A stretch of 64,000 bases of DNA from Christensenella timonensis. GTDB taxonomy: Bacteria; Bacillota; Clostridia; Christensenellales; Christensenellaceae. The stretch spans positions 744,001-808,000 of the forward strand of contig NZ_FLKP01000002.1 of assembly GCF_900087015.1 (NCBI RefSeq), in the 5' to 3' direction. The notes beneath the pieces are model-generated. The model was given only the letters and a program-made list of their open reading frames with translations, ran no database searches and was not told where the DNA came from. A program made the translations under genes and the position numbers. Positions within the stretch are counted from its first letter, which is position 1; each line of letters begins with the position of its first letter. Shown in pieces: positions 8,403 through 15,566 of this stretch.

Positions 8403-8986
8403 CGAAGCATGGGGAGTCCAACCCAACGAAGGATATTTTGCTGAAAACAGCAGTGGCGATGATAAAAGAGGAAGGAATCGAAGGATTTTCCGCCAGAAGG
8501 CTGGCCGCGCGCTGCGGCCTTACGCATCAGGTTCCCTACCGTTATTTTGAAAATAAGGAAGCGCTTATGGGGAGTGTTATTGCGGAAATACTCACACAGA
8601 TGAGCTTGTATACTTCCGCCATGGTGAAAAAGCGCAGGGACGAGGAACCTCTTTTGGTGTATTGCGAGGAGGCGATCCGTTTTTTGGTGAGGAACCCTAA
8701 CTTTGGAATATTGATCTATTCCAATGAGGGCGGGAAGAAAGCGAACGGATACGTCGTGGAACATTTCCGGCGCCTCCGTTTTGATTTTGGAGAAATAGCG
8801 GAAGATTATTTTTACAGGTGCGGGGTGCCCAAAGAAAAATATGCAGATGTATTCGACGTCATCAATACCATGATGTCTGGCCTGGCGACCCGCATGATCA
8901 ATAAAGGGATCGTGGTGGAAGGCGACCTGAAACCGGTTATCCGCATGATAATCGAAGAGACTTTACATCTTAAAGTAAAAGGGTAA
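8399..8986 (+). CDS. TetR family transcriptional regulator, second of a coupled pair
   Basis: The 195-residue protein has a TetR DNA-binding domain at residues about 10-58 (AVAMIKEEGIEGFSARRLAARCGLTHQVPYRYFENKEALM). The turn has PYRYF, resembling its partner. Its C-terminal domain contains FLVRNPNFGILIYSNEGGKKANGYV and is distinct from the upstream protein. The ATG sits in the ATGA overlap with the first tetR, so translation is coupled. The pair probably arose by duplication but the ligand domains have diverged. Targets are unknown. Confidence 0.92.
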   Translation: MTKHGESNPTKDILLKTAVAMIKEEGIEGFSARRLAARCGLTHQVPYRYFENKEALMGSVIAEILTQMSLYTSAMVKKRRDEEPLLVYCEEAIRFLVRNPNFGILIYSNEGGKKANGYVVEHFRRLRFDFGEIAEDYFYRCGVPKEKYADVFDVINTMMSGLATRMINKGIVVEGDLKPVIRMIIEETLHLKVKG

Positions 8987-9033
8987 ATCGTAGGGATTAA
9001 AAAATATCACGGCCAGATACGGCTGGAAAAAAG

Positions 9034-9059
9034 GCCTGCAAAAATGCAAGGCTTTTTTT
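9034..9059 (+). terminator. Terminator after the tandem tetR genes
   Basis: GCCTGCA (9034-9040) and TGCAAGGC (9045-9052) form a stem with an AAAA loop, followed by seven T. The gap 8987-9295 (309 bases) otherwise holds AT-rich sequence and the promoter of the Rrf2 gene; I see no gene in it. Confidence 0.8.
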
Positions 9060-9199
9060 GTAGTGAAAAAAGAGACAATGCGTATATTATTTTAATGAAA
9101 AAACCAAACTGATCAGGGAATGTTTTTTTAGATATAAGTGGCGTAAATAAAGCGAATTTTTTGCATTGAAAATAAATTTAATTTAAAATAAAAAAGACG

Positions 9200-9228
9200 T
9201 TGCGCATATATTATACAAATAGTATACT
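9200..9228 (+). promoter_or_regulatory. Predicted promoter of the Rrf2 regulator gene
   Basis: TTGCGC (9200-9205), a 17-base spacer and TATACT (9223-9228). The sequence ATAGTATA occurs at 9219-9226 and again about 18 bases later, making a direct repeat across the start region that could be an Rrf2 binding site. Confidence 0.6.
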
Positions 9229-9295
9229 TGAATCAGATAGTATATGTCGGCTGGCCAATATGAAAATTATAAATTTTAGTAAAAGGTAAAGAAAG

Positions 9296-9724
9296 ATGAA
9301 ACTTACTACAATTTATGCTGCGAAAATATTGGGATATATCACATCCCGTAAAAATGCCCTGACAACAGCAGGGGAAATCGTGGAGCATGTTGGTATTTCT
9401 TACCAATATTGCTTAAAAATCATGGGGGAAATGAAAAATGCGGGGATCCTGGTCTCGGAGCAAGGGCGCAATGGCGGCTACCAATTGCGTCCCGGAGCTG
9501 AAGATGTGAGCCTTTATGAAGTTTTACACCTCTTTGAATACCGCCCTGAAGAAACCGACCAAAACTCAGACGACGATCCGTTCCGTTGTTTTATGAAACA
9601 GCTTTATGAAAAGGAAGCGGAAGACCTGAAAAGGCGTACCATCCGCGATCTTTATGCCGGCATGAATGCAGAGGAAACGAACAACGACAAAGCCGGAAAA
9701 AAAGAACGCATATCCATAACCTAA
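9296..9724 (+). CDS. Rrf2 family transcriptional regulator
   Basis: The 142-residue protein has the Rrf2 winged helix (TIYAAKILGYITSRKNALTTAGEIVEHVGISYQYCLKIMGEMKNAGILVSEQGRNGGYQL), including the GRNGGY wing. Iron-sulfur members carry three closely spaced cysteines in the C-terminal half; here that part has a single cysteine (FRCFMKQL), so an IscR- or NsrR-type cluster is unlikely. The tail after residue 120 is charged and probably disordered. It ends convergently against the GGGtGRT gene and shares a bidirectional terminator with it. An interaction with the adjacent Fe-S-type genes is possible but only from position. Confidence 0.88.
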   Translation: MKLTTIYAAKILGYITSRKNALTTAGEIVEHVGISYQYCLKIMGEMKNAGILVSEQGRNGGYQLRPGAEDVSLYEVLHLFEYRPEETDQNSDDDPFRCFMKQLYEKEAEDLKRRTIRDLYAGMNAEETNNDKAGKKERISIT

Positions 9725-9781
9725 CGGAAAGGACAACACGACCGTAATCGCAAACCGATGCCTGCGGTACGGCAAACAAAA

Positions 9782-9811
9782 ACACCGGGGAAATTCCCCC
9801 GGCGTTTTTTG
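9782..9811. terminator. Bidirectional terminator between the Rrf2 and GGGtGRT genes
   Basis: CCGGGG and CCCCGG pair around AAATTC, with T6 on the plus strand (9805-9810) and an A-rich stretch just before that gives T on the minus strand. It serves both convergent genes. Confidence 0.8.
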
Positions 9812-9826
9812 TTTGTGGTTTTTGGT

Positions 9827-10825
9827 TTATTTCATCGCTTCTTCCACCGCAACGGCCACCGCCACGGAAGCGCCGACCATCGGGTTGTTGCCCATGCCGA
9901 TGAGGCCCATCATTTCTACGTGGGCCGGAACGGAAGAGCTGCCGGCGAACTGTGCGTCGCCGTGCATACGTCCCATGGTATCCGTCATGCCGTAAGAAGC
10001 CGGGCCTGCGGCCATGTTATCGGGGTGCAGCGTACGACCTGTGCCGCCGCCCGAAGCGACGGAGAAGTATTTCTTGCCGTTTTCGATCGCCCACTTTTTG
10101 TAGGTGCCCGCAACCGGGTGCTGGAAACGCGTCGGGTTGGTGGAGTTGCCTGTGATGGAAACGTCCACGCCCTCGTGGCGCATGACCGCGACGCCTTCGT
10201 TTACGTCATCGCAGCCATAGCAGCGCACTTTGGAACGGTCGCCGTCCGAATACTTTGTTTCGGAAACAATGTTGAGCTTGCCTGTCGCGTAATCATAATC
10301 CGTTTCAACATAGGTAAAGCCGTTGATGCGGGAAATGATCGTCGCGGCGTCTTTGCCAAGGCCGTTTAAGATAACCTGCAGGTTTTCCTTGCGGACTTTG
10401 TTCGCCGTCTTTGCGATGCCGATCGCGCCTTCCGCCGCTGCGAAGGATTCGTGGCCGGCGAGGAAGCAGAAGCACCGTGTCTGTTCTTCCAAAAGCATGG
10501 CGGCCAGGTTTCCGTGGCCAAGGCCAACGAGACGCTGCTCCGCAACGGAGCCGGGGATGCAGAACGCCTGCAGGCCGATGCCGATTGCGCAAGCCGCTTC
10601 GGAAGCCTTCGCGCAGCCTTTTTTGAGCGCGACTGCCGCGCCCAGCGTATACGCCCAAACCGCATTTTCAAAAGCGATGGGCTGGATGCCGCGGACGATG
10701 CCGTCTACGTCAAGACCTTTATCGATCGTGTACTGTTTTACTTCGTCAAGAGAAGAAAACCCGTATTCCTTCATGCATTTTTCGATCTGGGCAATTCTTC
10801 TTTCATAACCTTCAAATGTTGCCAT
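9827..10825 (-). CDS. GGGtGRT protein
   Basis: The 332-residue soluble protein carries the family's name-giving motif (ASGGGTGRTLHPDNMAAGPASYGMTDTMGRMHGDAQF) near residues 255-290 and a Gly/Ala/Val-rich end (NPMVGASVAVAVAVEEAM). GAGGG precedes the ATG. The biochemical function of the family is, as far as I know, not established. It follows the NifU-like gene by 14 bases in the same transcript, and this coupling is recurrent in anaerobes, so it probably handles or receives an iron-sulfur cluster or related cofactor. There are cysteines at MKEYGF-preceding EKC and in RCYGCDD (C-x2-C), which could be ligands. Confidence 0.9.
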   Translation of the reverse strand: MATFEGYERRIAQIEKCMKEYGFSSLDEVKQYTIDKGLDVDGIVRGIQPIAFENAVWAYTLGAAVALKKGCAKASEAACAIGIGLQAFCIPGSVAEQRLVGLGHGNLAAMLLEEQTRCFCFLAGHESFAAAEGAIGIAKTANKVRKENLQVILNGLGKDAATIISRINGFTYVETDYDYATGKLNIVSETKYSDGDRSKVRCYGCDDVNEGVAVMRHEGVDVSITGNSTNPTRFQHPVAGTYKKWAIENGKKYFSVASGGGTGRTLHPDNMAAGPASYGMTDTMGRMHGDAQFAGSSSVPAHVEMMGLIGMGNNPMVGASVAVAVAVEEAMK

Positions 10826-10839
10826 AGTAATCGCCCTCC

Positions 10840-11532
10840 TTATTCTTTGCGCGGGTCGATGTATTTGACCGCGTCCTCGTACCTGCCGTATGTACCGATG
10901 TTCTTCTCGTAAGCAACCTTCGGTTCCACGCCGTTACGGATATCTTCCATCATCTTGCCCATGCGTACGAATTTGTAGCCGATGACTTCGTCGTTTTTGT
11001 CGAGCGCCATCTCGAGGATGTAACCTTCGGCAAGCTCTAAATAACGAACGCCCTTTGCATTGGTGGAGAAAATGGTACCCACCTGCGAACGGAGCCCTTT
11101 GCCGAGGTCTTCAAGACCCGCGCCAATGGGCAGCCCGCCTTCGGAGAACGCCGTCTGCGTACGACCGTAAGCGATCTGCAGGAACAGCTCGCGCATTGCC
11201 GTGTTGATCGCGTCGCACACGAGGTCGGTGTTGAGCGCCTCTAAGAGCGTCTTGCCGACGATCGCTTCGCCAGCCATAGCGGCGGAGTGCGTCATGCCCG
11301 AGCAGCCGCTGGTTTCGATCAACGCTTCTTCGATGATGCCGTCTTTTACGTTGAGCGTGAGCTTACACATACCTTGCTGCGGAGCGCACCAGCCTACACC
11401 GTGCGTAAGACCGGAGATGTCTGTGATCTGTTTGGATTTTACCCATTTGCCTTCTTCAGGTATCGGAGCAGGGCCGTGGTGCGGTCCCTTTTTCACGCAT
11501 ACCATTTCTTCTACTTCTTTTGAGTATTGCAT
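10840..11532 (-). CDS. NifU-like iron-sulfur cluster scaffold protein
   Basis: The 230-residue protein resembles the N-terminal scaffold domain of NifU/IscU. A short conserved start (EVEEMVCVKKGPHHGPAPIPEEG) precedes the core. Cysteines lie at HGVGWC, GMC and SGCSGMTHSAA, the latter resembling the IscU GCGSAI-type ligand loop. No NifU C-terminal thioredoxin-like or [2Fe-2S] domain is present. AAGGAGG lies 8 bases before the ATG. It is the first gene of a two-gene minus-strand operon with the GGGtGRT protein. It probably assembles a cluster dedicated to that partner; no cysteine desulfurase gene is nearby. Confidence 0.87.
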   Translation of the reverse strand: MQYSKEVEEMVCVKKGPHHGPAPIPEEGKWVKSKQITDISGLTHGVGWCAPQQGMCKLTLNVKDGIIEEALIETSGCSGMTHSAAMAGEAIVGKTLLEALNTDLVCDAINTAMRELFLQIAYGRTQTAFSEGGLPIGAGLEDLGKGLRSQVGTIFSTNAKGVRYLELAEGYILEMALDKNDEVIGYKFVRMGKMMEDIRNGVEPKVAYEKNIGTYGRYEDAVKYIDPRKE

Positions 11533-11596
11533 GGGATTTTCTACCTCCTTAAAAATTGATTACCTTAATAATAAAATACTAAGTCATACAAAGGCT

Positions 11597-11602
11597 ATTA
11601 TA
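11597..11602 (-). promoter_or_regulatory. Possible -10 box of the NifU-like/GGGtGRT operon
   Basis: TATAAT reads on the minus strand at 11602-11597, about 65 bases before the NifU-like start. The -35 region is weak (TGACTA-like near 11620), so this is tentative. Confidence 0.4.
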
Positions 11603-11642
11603 GCATATTCAAAGGGGGATAGTCATTATATTTTTGCGAATT

Positions 11643-12155
11643 TCATACGGGCGGGCGGACGACGCTCACGTTTAGGCCGCTTTTACGCGCGAGCGACACC
11701 GTATAAGCTGTTCCGCCGTAAATGTGCGGGTCGAGCAGGGCGACCATGTGCGCGGAATGTGCGACCATCCATTCGTTGCGCTTCAGGTAGCAGCCGTCCG
11801 TATAGCCGCGCTGCAAAAGAACGCTGCCGTCCGCCTGCGAAAGCAGCCATTTGTAATGCGCCTGCGCGCCGGCGTCCCAGTCCTGCGCCTGTGAGAGGCA
11901 GGGGATCACGCAAATGAGGCGCAGGGGAAGTTTATAGATATGGCGCAGGCGCAAGACGAGATCGCCGCACAGCATGTCCGTGCCCTGGGCCATGCCGCAC
12001 AAAAAGGTATCGCAATGGAACACGAGGGCTTTGGCCAGAATCTCGAGGGAAAGGGTATTTTCAAGCTCCTTGCAGCGCGGGTCGGCACGGTCGCCGAGCA
12101 GCGGGACTTTGTGCGGGCGGTGGCCGGTAAAACAACAGGTCGTTTCTTTATTCAT
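11643..12155 (-). CDS. SLOG family (DUF1273/YpsA-like) protein
   Basis: The 170-residue protein starts MNKETTCCFTGHRPHK, the typical first strand and FTGHRP motif of the SLOG/YspA family. A G-MAQGTDML loop (residues about 68-78) and a conserved KRNEWMVAHSAHMVAL segment follow, forming the nucleotide-binding Rossmann-like fold. I chose the ATG at 12155 over 12206 because GAGGTGAT lies 5 bases before it. SLOG proteins bind NAD- or ADP-ribose-type ligands; cellular roles are mostly undefined. It is divergent from a small XRE regulator, with repeated sequences between them. Confidence 0.85.
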   Translation of the reverse strand: MNKETTCCFTGHRPHKVPLLGDRADPRCKELENTLSLEILAKALVFHCDTFLCGMAQGTDMLCGDLVLRLRHIYKLPLRLICVIPCLSQAQDWDAGAQAHYKWLLSQADGSVLLQRGYTDGCYLKRNEWMVAHSAHMVALLDPHIYGGTAYTVSLARKSGLNVSVVRPPV

Positions 12156-12181
12156 ATTTATCACCTCGTTATTTGCTATTG

Positions 12182-12218
12182 TACGTCGGATACTACGTAA
12201 AATCAATACGCCGGATAC
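12182..12218. repeat. Pair of 12-base direct repeats, candidate operator
   Basis: TACGTCGGATAC (12182-12193) and TACGCCGGATAC (12207-12218) differ by one base and start 25 bases apart. They lie in the shared upstream region of the SLOG and XRE genes, so they are candidate binding sites for the XRE protein. Confidence 0.55.
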
Positions 12219-12251
12219 GATGTTAATTAAACTTTTTGTAGGGGTGATATT

Positions 12252-12464
12252 ATGGAAAAAACATATCGGATCCGCATTCGAGAATTACGCGAAGATCATG
12301 ACTTATCGCAGGCAAAGGTAGCAGAAGTATTAGGAACCTCACAACAAATGTATTCGAGATATGAAACCGGCGAACATGAAATGCCGATCATGCACCTTGT
12401 TACGCTCGCGAAATTTTACCGCGTGTCGGCGGATTACATTTTGGGCTTGAGCAACAGGAAATAG
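12252..12464 (+). CDS. Small XRE family (Cro/CI) regulator
   Basis: This 70-residue protein is essentially a lone HTH_3 domain: IRELREDHDLSQAKVAEVLGTSQQMYSRYETGEHEMPIMHLVTLAKFYRVSADYILGLS. The LSQ-x-x-VAE and SRYETGE-x-x-P motifs are diagnostic and the family often ends in DYLLG, here DYILG. GGGGTGAT precedes the ATG. It is divergent from the SLOG gene. It is likely a repressor of itself and possibly the SLOG gene. No toxin gene is adjacent. Confidence 0.9.
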   Translation: MEKTYRIRIRELREDHDLSQAKVAEVLGTSQQMYSRYETGEHEMPIMHLVTLAKFYRVSADYILGLSNRK

Positions 12465-12471
12465 CATAAAG

Positions 12472-12557
12472 AAGGCGGTCAAGTGTTTGCGCGAACGAGT
12501 TTAACGGCGCGAAGCGCAGTTGGGTGTTTGAAGTGCAGCGCAAATACTTGCCACCTT
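12472..12557 (+). ncRNA. Long structured hairpin of unknown function
   Basis: The outer arms (12472-12492 and 12538-12557) pair over about 20 positions, with two G-U pairs and one bulged base, from AAGGCGG near the left end to ACCTT at the right. Inside, CGAAC pairs with GTTTG, and AAC-GCGC pairs with GCGC-GTT around a GAA loop. There is no T run, so it is not a simple terminator. It lies between the XRE gene and the hydrolase gene. It could be a structured RNA, a mobile palindromic unit or a regulatory leader. Confidence 0.45.
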
Positions 12558-12634
12558 GAACCAGCGGATTAAAACATCTCCCAAAAGGGTATTTATAAAG
12601 CGGGAAACATCAGGGAAACAAAGGAGTTTTGTGC

Positions 12635-13588
12635 ATGACGTGGTTATGGATCGTGATCGCTGCTGTGATCGTCGCCTTTTTTATCGTTGTACTGGTGGCG
12701 GCAAACAAAATTTTTGATGTGGCGGTAAACGCCCAAAAGACAAAGGAAAAAGTCCTCAAGACCAATGCAAACAAGAAGGATGCGGACGCGCAGGCAAAGC
12801 AGGACGAAAAAGCGCGGGCGCGCGAATGGCTTTCAGGGCAGGATTTTGTGATGCATACGCAGACCGCCTTTGACGGCCTGAAGCTTGTGGCGCGCGAGCT
12901 GCCGCCTGCAAAGCCGTCGCATGTATGGGTGGTTTGCATCCATGGGTTTTCGGGAAGCGGCTTAAGCCTTGGCGTGGCGGCAAGGCACTGGCATGGCAAA
13001 GGCTACCATGTGTTTTTGCCAGACCTGCGCGGAAGCGGGGACAGCGAGGGAGACTATTACGGCATGGGCTGGCTCGACAGGAAGGACATCATACAATGGA
13101 TTTGCGGTACCGTCCTGAAAAAAGACCCGCAGGCACAGATCGTGCTGCACGGGGTATCGATGGGGGCGGCGACCGTTATGATGACGACGGGGGAAACGCT
13201 GCCGCCGAATGTGCGCGCGGCCATCGAGGACTGCGGTTATACCTCCGTATGGGAGGAATTCACGATACAACTGAAAAAGGTATTCGGTTTGCCGCAATTC
13301 CCGATCATGCACATCGCGAACGGGATGGCAAAGCGCCGGGCGGGGTATTCCTTCAAGGAGGCATCCTCGGTCGCGCAGGTGGAAAAATCGCAGACGCCGA
13401 CCCTTTTCATCCACGGCGACGCAGATACGTTCGTACCGTTTTTTATGCTTGACGAGGTGTATGGCGCGGCGGTGTGTGAAAAGGAAAAGCTGGTGGTGCA
13501 CGGCGCACAGCACGGCGAATCTGCGACGCTGGAGCCGGAGCTTTACTGGAAAACGGCGGAGGCATTTATTGGGCGTTACCTGGACTAG
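12635..13588 (+). CDS. Membrane-anchored alpha/beta hydrolase
   Basis: The product of about 317 residues starts with one membrane helix (WLWIVIAAVIVAFFIVVLVAA), then a charged helical linker and an alpha/beta-hydrolase domain. The oxyanion region is VCIHGFSGSG, the nucleophile elbow is HGVSMGA, the acid is in HGDADTFVP and the histidine in HGAQHGES. It resembles the BAAT/YqkD-type serine hydrolases of Firmicutes. The ATG at 12635 is 8 bases after AAGGAG; a TTG at 12629 is less well spaced. Substrates are probably esters or thioesters at the membrane face. It has no obvious operon partner upstream; the next gene is 60 bases downstream. Confidence 0.9.
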   Translation: MTWLWIVIAAVIVAFFIVVLVAANKIFDVAVNAQKTKEKVLKTNANKKDADAQAKQDEKARAREWLSGQDFVMHTQTAFDGLKLVARELPPAKPSHVWVVCIHGFSGSGLSLGVAARHWHGKGYHVFLPDLRGSGDSEGDYYGMGWLDRKDIIQWICGTVLKKDPQAQIVLHGVSMGAATVMMTTGETLPPNVRAAIEDCGYTSVWEEFTIQLKKVFGLPQFPIMHIANGMAKRRAGYSFKEASSVAQVEKSQTPTLFIHGDADTFVPFFMLDEVYGAAVCEKEKLVVHGAQHGESATLEPELYWKTAEAFIGRYLD

Positions 13589-13651
13589 GCGCAGTATGTG
13601 TTTCCGCAAGGCTAAAATGGTTTATTCAATAGAAAAACCAAGGAGAAAATG

Positions 13652-14089
13652 ATGAAACCTGTGAATATTTATAAATGCAAGCAAAACGACGCGACGCTCG
13701 TGCAGCTCAACTGCAACGAGGTGACGTTTGACGGCCTTGAAGCGTTGGACACCGATACGGCGAGCGGAGACCCGGAAAAACACGTCCCCGTACTGGAATT
13801 TTCAGGGGATACGCTCCATGTAAAGGTGGGAAAGGCGCCGCACCCGATGACCCCGCAGCATTATATCGAGTGGATATTGGTCAAGACGGAGGACGGCGGG
13901 CTTTACCGCACGAACACGCCGGACGGCCTGCCGGAGGCGCTGTTCTCCCTGAACCAGGAAAAGGTCGTCGAGGTATATGCCTATTGCAACATACACGGTT
14001 TATGGAAAGCGGAGCAGACCGACAGCGACCGCGACCTGGAAAAAATCGTATGTTCGGCGGAATTTTCGGACACCTGTATAGATACATGA
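13652..14089 (+). CDS. Desulfoferrodoxin/superoxide reductase family protein with degenerate centre I
   Basis: The 145-residue protein has the superoxide reductase centre II ligands: EKHVP, APHPM, QHYIEWI and CNIHGLWK give four His and one Cys for the catalytic iron. It would reduce superoxide to hydrogen peroxide without making oxygen, a typical anaerobe defence. The N-terminal desulforedoxin domain normally binds a second iron through four cysteines (CxxC and CC); here it reads YKCKQN and LNCNE, so only two cysteines remain and centre I is probably absent. The second of two adjacent ATGs has the better spacing from AGGAG. A terminator follows. Confidence 0.87.
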   Translation: MKPVNIYKCKQNDATLVQLNCNEVTFDGLEALDTDTASGDPEKHVPVLEFSGDTLHVKVGKAPHPMTPQHYIEWILVKTEDGGLYRTNTPDGLPEALFSLNQEKVVEVYAYCNIHGLWKAEQTDSDRDLEKIVCSAEFSDTCIDT

Positions 14090-14135
14090 GTAAAAAGAAC
14101 GGATAGGGCAGCGCAAGACAGAGGGAATATGCACG

Positions 14136-14164
14136 AGCGGAGCAAGTTATGCTCCGCTTTTTTG
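14136..14164 (+). terminator. Terminator after the superoxide-reductase-like gene
   Basis: AGCGGAGCA (14136-14144) and TGCTCCGCT (14150-14158) pair perfectly, followed by T6. Confidence 0.9.
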
Positions 14165-14257
14165 CATTTGCAGGGTAGATATCGCGGGGAAAATAGTAAA
14201 AATTGCAAGTTTTAAAATTTGAAGTTGCAAAAAATAGGAAATGGTTTTCATTTTGTC

Positions 14258-14286
14258 TTGTATTTACGCGGAAAAATAGCTATAAT
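14258..14286 (+). promoter_or_regulatory. Predicted promoter of the aminotransferase gene
   Basis: TTGTAT (14258-14263), a 17-base spacer and TATAAT (14281-14286), about 40 bases before the start. Confidence 0.75.
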
Positions 14287-14326
14287 GCTAAATGTATACT
14301 TATTTTTATGAGAGGACAAAGGACTG

Positions 14327-15496
14327 ATGTATCGATTTGCAAAACGCTTTGACGGTGTGGGCGGCAGTGAGATCCGGAAAATCTTCGGATTGCTGGCTGT
14401 TCCGGACATGATCTCGTTCGCCGGCGGGAATCCGTCGCCGGAGCTGTTTCCGGAGGAAACGCTTGCGGAGATCAGTGAAGAAATTATTGCGGAAAACGGA
14501 AAGAGCGTGCTGCAATACGGCGGGACGCTGGGCGTTCCGGCGTTTATCGAGCTTCTAAAATACCGTAACGAGGATATCATGAAAGAAACGGACGATCTCG
14601 TCGTGCTTTCGGGTTCTTCGCAGGGCATTGATTTTTTTGCGCACACGATGATCGAAAAGGGAGACGTGATACTTGCGGAGTCGCCGTCCTTTTTGGGCGC
14701 GCTGCAAACGTTCCGCCTTGCGGACGCGGATATCAAGACGGTATCTATGCAGCCGGATGGGATCGACACGGCGGAGCTCGAGGAAAAGATCAAGCAATAT
14801 AATCCGAAGTTTTTATATACGATCCCCACGTTCCAGAACCCCTCGGGGATCACGATGAGCGGGCAAAAGAGGCAGAAGGTATACGATACCTGCGAAAAGT
14901 ACGGCGTGCTCATCTTAGAGGACGACCCATACGCGGAGCTGCGGTACAGCGGGCAGCCGCTTGAAAGTATCAAATCTTACGACCAGAGCGGCATTGTCTG
15001 CAAGCTGGCGAGCTTTTCCAAGACGATCTCGCCCGGGCTGCGCGTGGGGTATGCGATCGCGCATAAGGACATCATCGCGAAGTTCAACCTGTTAAAGCAG
15101 GGCGCGGATGTACATACCTCCAATCTGACGCAGGCGATGGTCATGGAATTTTTGAAGCGCGGGTATTATGACGGCCACGTCAAAATGCTGTGCGCCGAAT
15201 ATAAGAAGCAGCGCGACGCGATGTGCGGCGCGATCGACAAATATTTCCCGCAGGATGCGGTGCGCACCGACCCGGAAGGCGGGCTGTTCGTATGGGTGAC
15301 CCTGCCGGAAAAGGTAAACGCGCGCGAGGTATTCGACGCATGTGTGGCGCAGAAGGTCGCGTTTGTCGTAGGGCCTCCGTTCTTTGCGGAGGGCGGCCAC
15401 GAGAATACGCTGCGTATGAACTTCTCCATGCCGACAATCCCCGACATTGAAAAGGGCGTGGAGCGTATGGGGCAGATCATCAGGGAATTTGTGTAA
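14327..15496 (+). CDS. PLP-dependent aminotransferase, class I/II (LysN/2-aminoadipate type)
   Basis: The 389-residue enzyme has the fold-type I pattern: ISFAGGNPSPELFP at the start, YGGTLGVPAFIE, YTIPTFQNPSG for the cofactor ring, EDDPYAELRY, the Schiff-base lysine in ASFSKTISPGLRVGY, and the substrate arginine in ENTLRMNFS. This subgroup (MocR-like aminotransferase without the GntR domain) includes 2-aminoadipate, aromatic and valine-pyruvate transaminases. The exact amino donor is not decidable. GAGAGGA lies before the ATG. It is followed by tyrS after 70 bases, perhaps linking it to aromatic amino acids, though this is only from position. Confidence 0.92.
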   Translation: MYRFAKRFDGVGGSEIRKIFGLLAVPDMISFAGGNPSPELFPEETLAEISEEIIAENGKSVLQYGGTLGVPAFIELLKYRNEDIMKETDDLVVLSGSSQGIDFFAHTMIEKGDVILAESPSFLGALQTFRLADADIKTVSMQPDGIDTAELEEKIKQYNPKFLYTIPTFQNPSGITMSGQKRQKVYDTCEKYGVLILEDDPYAELRYSGQPLESIKSYDQSGIVCKLASFSKTISPGLRVGYAIAHKDIIAKFNLLKQGADVHTSNLTQAMVMEFLKRGYYDGHVKMLCAEYKKQRDAMCGAIDKYFPQDAVRTDPEGGLFVWVTLPEKVNAREVFDACVAQKVAFVVGPPFFAEGGHENTLRMNFSMPTIPDIEKGVERMGQIIREFV

Positions 15497-15566
15497 CCGT
15501 GCCAGGGCTCGCGCCTTTTGGAAAAGTATAGGAATGTTAACTGCGAAATTTTAGGAGTTTAGATAA

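Noticed and set aside
15497-15566. Possible T-box leader before tyrS.
   Set aside because: The gap is only 70 bases, with no stem I or T-box sequence visible.
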